NCBI GenBank assembly: GCA_047605645.1
Contig: JASGFJ010000005.1
Coordinates: 62,001 to 126,000 of the forward strand
Origin: UBA1309 sp047605645
Lineage (GTDB): Bacteria; Bacteroidota; Bacteroidia; Bacteroidales; Dysgonomonadaceae
DNA: 64,000 nucleotides
Direction of reading: 5' to 3'
The position numbers and the translations under genes are program-made. The notes under the pieces were generated by a model. The model was not told the DNA's origin. It saw only the letters and a program-made list of their open reading frames with translations, and did no database searches. Of this stretch, positions 52,761-61,559 are shown piece by piece (the first letter of the stretch is position 1; each line of letters starts with the position of its first letter).

Positions 52761-55700
52761 CTAATCGATAGTCCCAGCAGGTTCTACTGCGAAATCTGTC
52801 TGTGCAGCCAAACGTTGATATCTTGAATATCTCCATTGAGCATTTTCCATCGCAGATTTATACAGCATATCAGCCTGAGCCGGATTTGATTTCTGCAAAG
52901 AAGTATAACGAACTTCTCCTTTCAGGAATTCCTGGAATCTATTCCAATCCGGAGCTTTGCTATCCAATGTGAATGGATTTTTTCCTTCCATTTCAGCAAG
53001 TGGATTGTAGCGCCACAAGTGCCAGTATCCACAGTCAACAGCAAATTTCTCTTCATCCTGGGCATGTCCCATTCCTTTACGTAATCCGTGACTGATACAT
53101 GGAGAATATGCGATAATCAAAGACGGGCCTTTGTATTCTTCGGCTTCTTTGAATGCTTTCAGACATTGTCCCTGATTTGCACCCATAGCCACTTGTGCTA
53201 CATATACATATCCGTATGTAGAAGCAATCATTCCCAGGTCTTTCTTACGAACGTGTTTACCACCCGCTGCAAATTTAGCAACTGCACCAACCGGAGTTGA
53301 TTTAGATGATTGACCTCCTGTATTGGAATAAACTTCCGTATCCAGAACAAGCACATTGATATCTTCACCGGATGCCAAAACATGATCCAAACCACCGAAA
53401 CCAATGTCATAAGCCCAACCGTCACCACCAAATACCCAGATAGAACGTTTGATTAAATAAGACTTCAGTTCGTAGATTTCTTTCAATTGAGCATTTGAAT
53501 CTTTCACTTTTTCAAGCAAAGGAAGCAAAGCTTTTGATATTTCCTGTGTTTTGTCAGCACTGTCCTTATTAGCCATCCATTCCACAAACAAACCTTTCAC
53601 GGTCTCATCTACGCTACCAGCTTCAATGACTTCGTTCATCAGTTTTTCAAGCTTGCTGCGAAGGCTCATGTTTGCAATAGCAAAACCTAGGCCGAATTCA
53701 GCGTTATCTTCGAACAAGGAATTTGCCCAAGCCGGTCCTTTTCCTTCTTCGTTTGTAGTATATGGAGTTGCAGGAGCAGAACCTCCGTAAATAGAAGAAC
53801 ATCCGGTTGCATTCGCAATCAACATGCGATCGCCATACAACTGAGTTACCAATTTCACGTAAGGAGTTTCACCACAACCAGAACATGCGCCGGAGAACTC
53901 AAACAATGGAGTTGCAAACTGTGAATTTTTCACGTTTTGTTTTACATCCACCAAATGCGCTTTGCTCTTCACGCTTTCAGTCATAAAGTCCCAATTGGTT
54001 TGTTCCGGGAACTGTGTTCCGATTTCCACCATTTCAAGCGCTTTATTTCCTTTCTTTCCGGGACAAACATCCGCACAGTTACCACAACCCAGACAGTCAA
54101 GTACATCTACCTGAATGCGGAATGCCATTCCGTCGAATTGTTTTCCCTGAGCTTTCAGCAAATCTATGCCTTTGGGAGCAGCTTCCTGTTCTGTTGTATC
54201 CAAAACGAAAGGACGAATAGTAGCGTGAGGACAAATGTAAGCACATTGGTTACACTGAATACAGTTTTCAGCTTTCCATACCGGAACGAAAGCAGCCACA
54301 CCACGTTTTTCGTAATAGGTAGTTCCGTTATCCCAGGTACCGTCTTCACGACCGACAAATACAGAAACAGGCAAGTCATACCCTCTTTGAGCATTTACCG
54401 GACGAACCACTTTCTGAATAAATTCAGGAGCATTGTCTTTTACAGTTTCTCCGACTGTCAGTTCAGCCCATTCTTTGGGTACTTCCACTTTTTCCACTTC
54501 GATACCGCGATCAACAGCAGCGTTGTTTTTCTTCACGACATCTTCCCCTTTACGACCGTAAGACTTCACAATGAATTTCTTCATTTGTTCAACAGCCAAA
54601 TCGTAAGGAATTACATTTGAGATTTTGAAGAATGCAGATTGAAGGATTGTATTTGTACGACCTCCCAATCCTATTTCAGTAGCAATTTTTGTTGCATTGA
54701 TGATGTAGAAATTAATCTCGTTCTCAGCCAGATATTTTTTCACATGATCCGGCAGATAATTACCGACTTCTTCTTTCGACCACACAGAGTTCAACAAGAA
54801 TGTACCTCCTTTTTTCAAGCCCTTTGTCACATCGTATAGATGCAAATAAGCAGGAACGTGACATGCAACAAAGTTTGGAGTGTTAACCAAATAGGTTGAA
54901 CGAATAGGCAAGTCACCAAAACGAAGGTGAGAAGAAGTGAAACCTCCTGATTTTTTAGAGTCGTAAGCAAAATACGCCTGACAATATTTATCAGTGTTGT
55001 CTCCGATAATTTTTACTGTATTTTTGTTTGCGCCAACAGTTCCGTCCGAACCTAATCCGTAGAATTTAGCTTCGTAGTTGTTGTCTTCCACCGCCACTTC
55101 GTCTTTCTTCGGAAGCGAAGTGAAAGTAACGTCATCCACAATACCGATTGTAAAATCGTTTTTAGGCAGGTTCATTGCCAGATTTTCGTATACGGAAAGA
55201 ATCTGTGCCGGAGTTGTATCTTTAGAAGACAAGCCATAACGTCCGCCCACGATAGTCGGAGTATCTTCTTGTCCGTAGAAACAGTCTTTTACATCCAGAT
55301 AAAGAGGTTGTCCGGGTGCTCCAGGTTCTTTTGTTCTGTCAAGAACAGCAATTCTTTTAGCTGTTTTAGGAACAGCAGCAAGGAAAGCTTCAGCTTTAAA
55401 CGGACGATACAAGTGAACAGCAACCAATCCTACTTTTTCGCCTTTAGCGTTCAGATAGTCGATTGTTTCTTTAATTGTTTCGCAAACAGACCCCATCGCA
55501 ATAATTACACGGTCAGCATCTTCAGCTCCGTAGTAATCAAACAAACCGTACTTACGGCCTGTTACTTTCGCCAATTCCGTTAGGTATTTTTCTACAATTT
55601 CAGGAACAGCCTGATAGAATTTGTTTGAAGCTTCACGAGCCTGGAAGTAGATATCATCATTCTGAGCAGTACCACGAGTAACCGGTTTGTCAGGATTTAA

Positions 55701-56327
55701 AGCTCTTTCACGGAATTCTTTAACAGCTTCCATGTTTACAAGCGGAGCTAAATCTTCGTTTTCCAGCATTTCGATTTTCTGAATTTCGTGAGAAGTACGG
55801 AATCCGTCGAAAATATGCATGAAAGGAATACGAGCATCCAGAGTTGCCAGGTGAGGTACCGCAGCCAAATCCATCACTTCCTGAACAGAATTTGTGAAGA
55901 ACATCGCAAAACCTGTCTGGCGAGCAGACATGACATCCTGGTGATCCCCAAAGATAGATAAAGCCTGAGCCGCCAAAGCACGTGCAGAAATATGGAAAAC
56001 ACAAGGAAGAAGTTCTCCAGCAATTTTGTACATGTTCGGAAGCATAAGCAACAAACCTTGCGATGCCGTATAAGTGGTCGTAAGTGCGCCCGCCTGCAAT
56101 GAACCGTGGAGTGCACCTGCAGCGCCACCTTCCGATTGCATTTCCTGAACTTTCAATACCTCGCCGAAAATGTTTTTACGTCCGGCATTCGCCCATTCAT
56201 CAACATATTCAGCCATAGTTGATGAAGGTGTGATTGGATAGATAGCAGCTACTTCACTAAACATATAAGAAATGTGTGCAGCAGCCTGGTTTCCATCACA
56301 GGTTAGAAATTTTTTCTTTTTAGCCAT
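52761..56327 (-). CDS. nifJ: Pyruvate:ferredoxin (flavodoxin) oxidoreductase
   Basis: 1188 residues from the ATG at 56327 (the frame opens at a TTG two codons earlier). A single-chain homodimeric PFOR: pyruvate + CoA + oxidised ferredoxin gives acetyl-CoA + CO2. Domain order: pyrimidine-binding (about 1-250, YPITPSSTMAEYVDEWA), domain II with the GSVCETIKE core, CoA-binding domain III, and the gamma domain with FGLGSDGTVGANKN. Two ferredoxin-type clusters follow, CIQCNQCAYICP (about 687) and CLGCGNCADVCP (about 743), and the TPP domain with CSGCGETPYVKL (about 811) and GGDGWAYDIGFGGLDHVLAS. All cluster cysteines are intact. It is central to anaerobic pyruvate breakdown. Single gene with its own terminator. 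Confidence 0.97.
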   Translation of the reverse strand: MAKKKKFLTCDGNQAAAHISYMFSEVAAIYPITPSSTMAEYVDEWANAGRKNIFGEVLKVQEMQSEGGAAGALHGSLQAGALTTTYTASQGLLLMLPNMYKIAGELLPCVFHISARALAAQALSIFGDHQDVMSARQTGFAMFFTNSVQEVMDLAAVPHLATLDARIPFMHIFDGFRTSHEIQKIEMLENEDLAPLVNMEAVKEFRERALNPDKPVTRGTAQNDDIYFQAREASNKFYQAVPEIVEKYLTELAKVTGRKYGLFDYYGAEDADRVIIAMGSVCETIKETIDYLNAKGEKVGLVAVHLYRPFKAEAFLAAVPKTAKRIAVLDRTKEPGAPGQPLYLDVKDCFYGQEDTPTIVGGRYGLSSKDTTPAQILSVYENLAMNLPKNDFTIGIVDDVTFTSLPKKDEVAVEDNNYEAKFYGLGSDGTVGANKNTVKIIGDNTDKYCQAYFAYDSKKSGGFTSSHLRFGDLPIRSTYLVNTPNFVACHVPAYLHLYDVTKGLKKGGTFLLNSVWSKEEVGNYLPDHVKKYLAENEINFYIINATKIATEIGLGGRTNTILQSAFFKISNVIPYDLAVEQMKKFIVKSYGRKGEDVVKKNNAAVDRGIEVEKVEVPKEWAELTVGETVKDNAPEFIQKVVRPVNAQRGYDLPVSVFVGREDGTWDNGTTYYEKRGVAAFVPVWKAENCIQCNQCAYICPHATIRPFVLDTTEQEAAPKGIDLLKAQGKQFDGMAFRIQVDVLDCLGCGNCADVCPGKKGNKALEMVEIGTQFPEQTNWDFMTESVKSKAHLVDVKQNVKNSQFATPLFEFSGACSGCGETPYVKLVTQLYGDRMLIANATGCSSIYGGSAPATPYTTNEEGKGPAWANSLFEDNAEFGLGFAIANMSLRSKLEKLMNEVIEAGSVDETVKGLFVEWMANKDSADKTQEISKALLPLLEKVKDSNAQLKEIYELKSYLIKRSIWVFGGDGWAYDIGFGGLDHVLASGEDINVLVLDTEVYSNTGGQSSKSTPVGAVAKFAAGGKHVRKKDLGMIASTYGYVYVAQVAMGANQGQCLKAFKEAEEYKGPSLIIAYSPCISHGLRKGMGHAQDEEKFAVDCGYWHLWRYNPLAEMEGKNPFTLDSKAPDWNRFQEFLKGEVRYTSLQKSNPAQADMLYKSAMENAQWRYSRYQRLAAQTDFAVEPAGTID

Positions 56328-56377
56328 ACTCAAATTGAAAAAAAAGTTGATTATATTGTATCTTTATTTGATCCTAA

Positions 56378-57577
56378 TTAATAAAGGAATCCCCACAGCC
56401 AAAGAGGGATTACATTCCCCTCCCCTTCTTCGAGCATCTCCACTGCATAAATCAGATCGGCTTTTCGCTTCCCTTTTGGCTTCTGAGCTTCTACTTTGAA
56501 ACGATATTTATCTTCCGAATCGGGCCGTCTCACCAGAAATGTAGAGGATTTATCCCCTTTGTTTATGCGGCAGTCATCATGATGAAGCTGGTTATAGAGA
56601 AACGTTTCCCGAATAGCCTGTTCATCCACATGCGTTTGTCTGATAGGAAAAAGCAGGTTTGAATTGTGCATATAAATCATATCCGGCTTTTTGGGAAACT
56701 CCTCATTATCTTTATACAAGGTATTGATCAGTCTTGCAGCTTTCAGATATTCGATATAATTTGTCACAGTAGCTCTTGATATATCACAATCGATGCTTAA
56801 TTGACTGATATTCGGTGATCCCGGAGCTGATATGCCAAGCAGATAAAACAATTTTCTGAGCTTCGGCAGATACGACAATTCGATTTGTTTGATTGCCAAA
56901 ACATCTACTTCCAACATCATATTCATGGTTTTCAACAGATTTTCAGAGAAATTTCTTTTCTCTAAGAAAAAAGGGTAATACCCATGATGTGCATAGTCCC
57001 GAAAATGAGCAAGCGGTTTTATCAGTTTACATATATCACTGGCTATTTCATGATGATTACGAATAATATTTTCAAAAGTGTAAGACTGAAAGTCTGTTCC
57101 GACAGTCAGATTGAGAAATTCACGGAATGAAAATCCTCTGATATTATACACCTTGACAATACCTTCGAGATCCGGGTTATTTTTCCCGATTTGCATCACT
57201 GTCGAACCTGAAAATACAATTTTCAAATCCGGATATCTGTCATAACATATCCGAAGCTCTTTCGACCAGTCCGGATATTTAAATATCTGATCTATTATCA
57301 GGGTTTTTCCCCCTCTCAGCCTAAATTCCTCTGCAAAGTCTACAAGAGTCCTTTCGGTAAAGAAAAACTGGTTCATATTAATATATAAACAATCTTTCTT
57401 GCTGGTGTCATAAAAGTCTCTTGCATATTGCAAAAGAAAAGTTGTTTTACCTACACCCCGAGTACCTTTTATTCCGATAAGTCTGTCATCCCAATTGATA
57501 TCATCCATCAACTTTCGTTTGATAGGTGTACCTAAATGTTCAACCAAATACTTATGTGTTCTAAAAAATGTTTCCAC
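56378..57577 (-). CDS. AAA ATPase of the DUF4143-associated type
   Basis: 399 residues, starting with a GTG at 57577; the next in-frame Met lies about 25 codons in, past conserved sequence, so I keep the GTG. Walker A is GTRGVGKTTFLLQYAR (about 34-49) and Walker B-like KTLIIDQIFKYPDWS (about 92-106), with VFSGSTVMQIG as sensor 1. A winged-helix segment follows (SIDCDISRATVTNYIEYLKA, about 262-281), then a C-terminal nuclease-like fold (FKVEAQKPKGKRKADLIYAV) that lacks the full PD-ExK set. These ATPases are common in Bacteroidota; they are thought to be regulators or part of selfish elements. The role here is unknown. Confidence 0.85.
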   Translation of the reverse strand: METFFRTHKYLVEHLGTPIKRKLMDDINWDDRLIGIKGTRGVGKTTFLLQYARDFYDTSKKDCLYINMNQFFFTERTLVDFAEEFRLRGGKTLIIDQIFKYPDWSKELRICYDRYPDLKIVFSGSTVMQIGKNNPDLEGIVKVYNIRGFSFREFLNLTVGTDFQSYTFENIIRNHHEIASDICKLIKPLAHFRDYAHHGYYPFFLEKRNFSENLLKTMNMMLEVDVLAIKQIELSYLPKLRKLFYLLGISAPGSPNISQLSIDCDISRATVTNYIEYLKAARLINTLYKDNEEFPKKPDMIYMHNSNLLFPIRQTHVDEQAIRETFLYNQLHHDDCRINKGDKSSTFLVRRPDSEDKYRFKVEAQKPKGKRKADLIYAVEMLEEGEGNVIPLWLWGFLY

Positions 57578-57886
57578 GTACTTTTATGGATTAATCATAT
57601 GAATGATAAACGCCACGAAATTACAATTTTTTTTTAAGTTATGCAAAGTCAAGGTTGCAATTTTTACATATTTCATTTCAGTATACAACAAAAAGTATTG
57701 ACATTGAAAACAAGAAGAACTCTTTTGCGAATATTCCTCTTTTGATTTTGCCATAAACACGGCCAATTGCTTCCATCCATTCTTCGCAATAAAGATAAAT
57801 TGCTATTTTTCAATACAATGTTAAGGACAGCAAAAAATAAGATAGAATAGAACTCTACGTATATGCATTACGATTCTAAAATTTAT
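57578..57886. other. Divergent intergenic region
   Basis: Between the ATPase (minus) and HTH (plus) genes. The minus-strand frame 57584-57766 has no domain and no good start context. The right end carries a plus-strand -7 box TATCTTTG (57887-57894), 38 bases before the HTH gene's ATG, without a clear -33 box. Confidence 0.5.
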
Positions 57887-57931
57887 TATCTTTGAATTAG
57901 GAAAAAATTTATTGTCTCACTCAATCGTATT

Positions 57932-58909
57932 ATGGCAAATCTCTTAAATAAAAATCTAATTCAGGCAGTAGAAGCGCATCTTCCTGCCAATACTAATACT
58001 GCGACCGTACTATCAGACATACTGTCGATCGGAAAAGAAGCTGTTTACAGAAGATTAAGAGGAGACGTTTGTTTTACTTTTGAAGAAGCAGTTAAGATTG
58101 CACAAGAGCTAAATATTTCTCTGGATCAAGTTATCAACTCCAAAAAAACAGATCGAACTGTTTTTGACTTAAGCCTGGTTGAACCAACCAATCTGTTTAA
58201 CACCTACGAGGCGCTTTTAGATAGCTACGTAAAGCATTTTAAAAAAATCACGAATCATCCCGATTCGAAGCTGATGTTTGCATACAACACGCTGCCGGCA
58301 GCTTTATACAGTGCTTATAAAGAACTTTCCAGATTCATTTTATTTAAATTCCAATATCAAACAAACAATAGTATTGTTCCATTGAATTACGCCACATTCA
58401 GTCTTCCGGCCAACATCCTGGAAAAACAAAAAGCCATTGTAAAATACAGTCGGCTTTTTGCCAATACCTATTATATATTAGACTGGAGTGTTTTTCTTTC
58501 TATTATAAAGGATATACAATATTTTTACAAATTACGGGTTATGTCGGCCAAAGACATGCATACCGTAAAAACAGATTTGCTAAAATTAATCGACGATTTG
58601 GAGAATGCCAGTATCAGAGGAATGTATCCCAATGGCAATCTATTCAACTTTTATATTTCAAATATCGATTTTGAGTCTCCTTATATGTTTATTGAATTTG
58701 GAGACACAGTATACAGCCATATCCGGCTATTTGGCCTGAGTGGGATGTATTCGTTCAACTCCTTTATTTGTGAATATCAAAAATCGTGGATTGACTCTCT
58801 GATAAAATATTCCATTCTCATTTCTCAAAGCGGAGAAATTCAACGGGCGGAATATTTTACAACGCAGCGTAACAGCATCGAGGAACTATTAGTTCCGGAC
58901 GAAGAATAA
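57932..58909 (+). CDS. Helix-turn-helix protein, probable regulator of the downstream surface locus
   Basis: 325 residues. The first 75 residues resemble an XRE-type HTH: NTATVLSDILSIGKEAVYRR, RLRGDVCFTFEEAVKIAQEL, NISLDQVI. The rest (about 85-325) is helical and aromatic-rich (KELSRFILFKFQYQTNNSIV, YYILDWSVFLSIIKDIQYFY, SPYMFIEFGDTVYSHIRLFG), with no named domain. Such HTH plus long helical-domain proteins are frequent beside surface-protein loci in Bacteroidales. A 12-bp terminator follows, so it is transcribed separately from the genes it may control. No signal peptide. Confidence 0.72.
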   Translation: MANLLNKNLIQAVEAHLPANTNTATVLSDILSIGKEAVYRRLRGDVCFTFEEAVKIAQELNISLDQVINSKKTDRTVFDLSLVEPTNLFNTYEALLDSYVKHFKKITNHPDSKLMFAYNTLPAALYSAYKELSRFILFKFQYQTNNSIVPLNYATFSLPANILEKQKAIVKYSRLFANTYYILDWSVFLSIIKDIQYFYKLRVMSAKDMHTVKTDLLKLIDDLENASIRGMYPNGNLFNFYISNIDFESPYMFIEFGDTVYSHIRLFGLSGMYSFNSFICEYQKSWIDSLIKYSILISQSGEIQRAEYFTTQRNSIEELLVPDEE

Positions 58910-58928
58910 AATACACTCCAATTTCAAG

Positions 58929-58976
58929 CGGCAGCAAAACATCAGTTATATAGTTTTGCTGCCGTTGTTTTTGCAT
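58929..58976 (+). terminator. Terminator of the HTH gene
   Basis: CGGCAGCAAAAC (58929-58940) pairs exactly with GTTTTGCTGCCG (58953-58964) around a 12-nt loop, followed by TTGTTTTTGC. Confidence 0.85.
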
Positions 58977-59558
58977 AAATACTCCCCTAAAAATTATCTT
59001 TCCCCCGACTCTTATTTTACAAATTGACAAAGATTTTCGACCAACACTTTCGTTTTACGAAACAAATTACAAACAAACACTCTAATATTGCAATTTTTAA
59101 AACAAAATGTAATTTCTATTGTAAAATTAGAAAACACAACATCTTAAATACATATTATACGCACCAATTAACTTAAACCTATGAATTAACTTTGCAATAA
59201 GGAGTTTGATAAGTATTTTCTACAAGAATTATAGTTATAAGAGTTACAGAGAAAATCAATTCTTTCTACATAGATCTGAAATTATTCAGACCGGTATAAA
59301 AAAATACCAAACATTTTTTATCAGACGAGAATACGTATAGAAACCCAAATTACAAATTCTATATTTTACAAATTATCAGAATGATAGAGCAGAAATAATT
59401 AATTACAAGAAATGTTGTTTCCAGCATCAAGAACTTTACAACTACTAATTATTACATCTCCCATTCTTTTCCAGAGAGAAAAAATCGCCTTTTCAAACGG
59501 CTTTCCCCCTCACACTCTGTTCTGTCTGATAAATCTATAAAAGCAAAAACAAATATAT
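58977..59558 (+). promoter_or_regulatory. Long upstream region of the surface-protein locus
   Basis: About 580 bases without a gene. TAACTTTG at 59187-59194 fits the -7 consensus but has no -33 box at the usual distance. If used, the first gene (ATG 59559) has a leader of about 360 nt, long enough for RNA regulation. Short inverted repeats such as TTTCG/CGAAA at 59047-59062 are present. No riboswitch class is recognised. Confidence 0.4.
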
Positions 59559-59780
59559 ATGAGTAAAAGTATCATCAGCACTATCCCACTGGCTAAAGCA
59601 ACTTATGAGCAAATAGAAAAGAAATCGGTTTATACAAAACCTGTTATAGAAATTTTTTACGTAAAGGCAGAGAGCGCTTTCACAGTAGCTTCTCAGCCGG
59701 TAAAGGTAAATACGTCTAATATGTATTATGAAGATTATGACGATCAGGATATAAATGGAGGCGATATACAACTACATTAA
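59559..59780 (+). CDS. Small protein preceding a surface lipoprotein
   Basis: 73 residues. No signal peptide. The middle, KKSVYTKPVIEIFYVKAESAFTVA (about 22-45), follows a pattern I have seen in many small Bacteroidales proteins encoded just before fimbrillin-type genes: a Pro-aliphatic-Glu strand, then Glu-Ser and a small-residue stretch. The end is acidic and aromatic (NMYYEDYDDQDINGGDIQLH). Function unknown; it may be a chaperone-like or regulatory peptide for the neighbour, or a short secreted subunit. Only 47 bases separate it from the lipoprotein start, which supports a single operon. Confidence 0.55.
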   Translation: MSKSIISTIPLAKATYEQIEKKSVYTKPVIEIFYVKAESAFTVASQPVKVNTSNMYYEDYDDQDINGGDIQLH

Positions 59781-59827
59781 AACCAGATATTTTAATTATG
59801 ATTTTTTTTACATTCAAATATAATTCA

Positions 59828-61552
59828 ATGCGTACTCTGGGAAGTATATTCCTATTGATAACACTGGTATTCAGTTCTTGCAAATCAGACGATAATGGTC
59901 TGATTTACAAAGGAGAGAACAAAAAACTTAAAGTAATATTTAAAGGATATACCGGGCAAGGGAGTTCAAATCTGAAGAATCAAAACGAAAATGGTGAAAC
60001 CACAATTCTAGATACTTATATTAAGCCATTAAATGACCAGATGCAGCTTGTCGCAACCTTAGAGGCTCCGTCATCTTCACTGACGCGTTCCGGAGCTTTA
60101 TCCCCTTTCGATAACGGAGTCAAGATAAGAGCCATTGCTGTTCAGGCAGGAACAGATAATGTTGTATCATACGGAGATTTCACTACCGGAGGTACGGCGG
60201 AAGACACATCGGAGAATTTTCAGGTTCCGGTGGATGCATATTACGATTTCTACTTTATTTCATATAATTCAACAACAGATATCCCAGAGGTAACAACTCC
60301 TCCTTTTAAAGTAGAATTAGGTAATCATGATTTTTTGTATGCAAAACTATCCAACCAGATGATCTCCGAATCTTCAGCTGCTCTGGATGTAACATTAAAA
60401 CAGTCACTGACAAAAGTATCAGTCTTATTAGATGCTTCAGCCGATGGCATACAATTGGAAAGTATCGGACCTAATTCCGGATTCTACGACAGTTACAAGT
60501 ATGTAAATATTAATTCATCAGGAGCATTGGAGAAATGCAGTGATGAAAAAAGCACAAGGAGAGCCAGTTGGTCATTAAACACCCCCAACACCGGAGCAAC
60601 AACCAGCAGTGCAATGACTGTATATGTTGATGATTCATTGAAAAACGGCAGTACACCCGGCTATTCCAATAATAACTTCTATGTGTTTATAGACAAAATA
60701 TCTTTTGCAGATACCACATGGACAGGCATCTCGGCCTATTTCAACAAAACGCTTCAACAAGGAGTTAATTATACGATTAATCTGACATTAGCCCGAACAG
60801 CTTTTGCAGGAAGCAATATCTATTGGGACGGAAGCCGGTTGACCTTCGACTCCAAAGGGGAAACAAGACACGAACAATATCAAGGTGTATTTTTCAAATG
60901 GGGATCGCTTACAGGCATCTCTCCTACAGGAGACACATTTTCAACAAACACACCTATTTATCAATACAATAATACATCAGGAAGCTGGTCAGGACAAACA
61001 GCAAGCTCCTGGGAAGACATACCTTATGTTGCTACCGGGACAAGCAATAACAAAACGACCAATTATCTCTACACAAACACCACTGACGGGAATGGCACAG
61101 GAGATATCTGCCGCTATCTGGCAAGCATCGGCAGTGCTCCTGCCGGAAATTGGCGAATGCCTACCTCCAAAGAGTTTCTTTACACGGATGCGGGCGCCAA
61201 CAATAGCTGGTCAAATACCAACCTGTACGGATGGTCACTCTCCGGAAGTTGGGGAACATTATATAAAACAACCAACTCCGAAGGAACATATTCCATTCCG
61301 AATGGCACCAGTAAGTTCAATACATTCTTTCCGGCAGCAGGAGCAAGAGGAAATGGAGGAAGCCTCAGCCCGGACGTGTATGGTGATGACGAAACCGGAG
61401 GATATTACGCCGGAGGCGGAGGAAATTACTGGACCGGATCCTCCGGAGGTTCAGGTCGGGCGTATAGTCATGGCTTTAACAATAGTTACTTCGGTTCTGA
61501 AAATGGAAGCAGAGAAGAAGCTTACCCTGTCAGATGTGTAAAAATAAAATAA
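59828..61552 (+). CDS. Fimbrillin-like surface lipoprotein with FISUMP-type C-terminus
   Basis: 574 residues from the ATG at 59828; an ATG ten codons earlier gives an untypical start. A lipoprotein signal peptide (IFLLITLVFSSC, Cys17) is followed by a fimbrillin/Mfa-like N-terminal region (KLKVIFKGYTGQGSS, VKIRAIAVQAGTDNVVSYGD, PVDAYYDFYFISYNSTTDIP). Middle strands include LKQSLTKVSVLLDASADG. The last 170 residues are the FISUMP pattern (Fibrobacter succinogenes major paralogous domain): NWRMPTSKEFLY, FFPAAGARGNGGSLSPD, GGNYWTGSSGG, EAYPVRCVKIK. Probably a surface adhesin or fimbrial tip-type subunit. It leads directly into the type IX cargo gene. Confidence 0.82.
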   Translation: MRTLGSIFLLITLVFSSCKSDDNGLIYKGENKKLKVIFKGYTGQGSSNLKNQNENGETTILDTYIKPLNDQMQLVATLEAPSSSLTRSGALSPFDNGVKIRAIAVQAGTDNVVSYGDFTTGGTAEDTSENFQVPVDAYYDFYFISYNSTTDIPEVTTPPFKVELGNHDFLYAKLSNQMISESSAALDVTLKQSLTKVSVLLDASADGIQLESIGPNSGFYDSYKYVNINSSGALEKCSDEKSTRRASWSLNTPNTGATTSSAMTVYVDDSLKNGSTPGYSNNNFYVFIDKISFADTTWTGISAYFNKTLQQGVNYTINLTLARTAFAGSNIYWDGSRLTFDSKGETRHEQYQGVFFKWGSLTGISPTGDTFSTNTPIYQYNNTSGSWSGQTASSWEDIPYVATGTSNNKTTNYLYTNTTDGNGTGDICRYLASIGSAPAGNWRMPTSKEFLYTDAGANNSWSNTNLYGWSLSGSWGTLYKTTNSEGTYSIPNGTSKFNTFFPAAGARGNGGSLSPDVYGDDETGGYYAGGGGNYWTGSSGGSGRAYSHGFNNSYFGSENGSREEAYPVRCVKIK

Positions 61553-61559
61553 TTAACGA

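Noticed and set aside
53937..54620. 227-residue plus-strand open frame
   Set aside because: Antisense to the PFOR gene, whose frame has all its cluster and TPP motifs. The antisense protein is Phe/Ser-rich without a domain.
57584..57766. 60-residue minus-strand frame upstream of the AAA ATPase
   Set aside because: Cys/Lys-rich translation with no recognisable motif; more likely the ATPase promoter region.
60885..61541. 218-residue plus-strand frame inside the FISUMP lipoprotein gene
   Set aside because: A shifted reading of the repetitive Gly/Ser/Thr-rich end. The lipoprotein frame has the lipobox and the complete FISUMP end.
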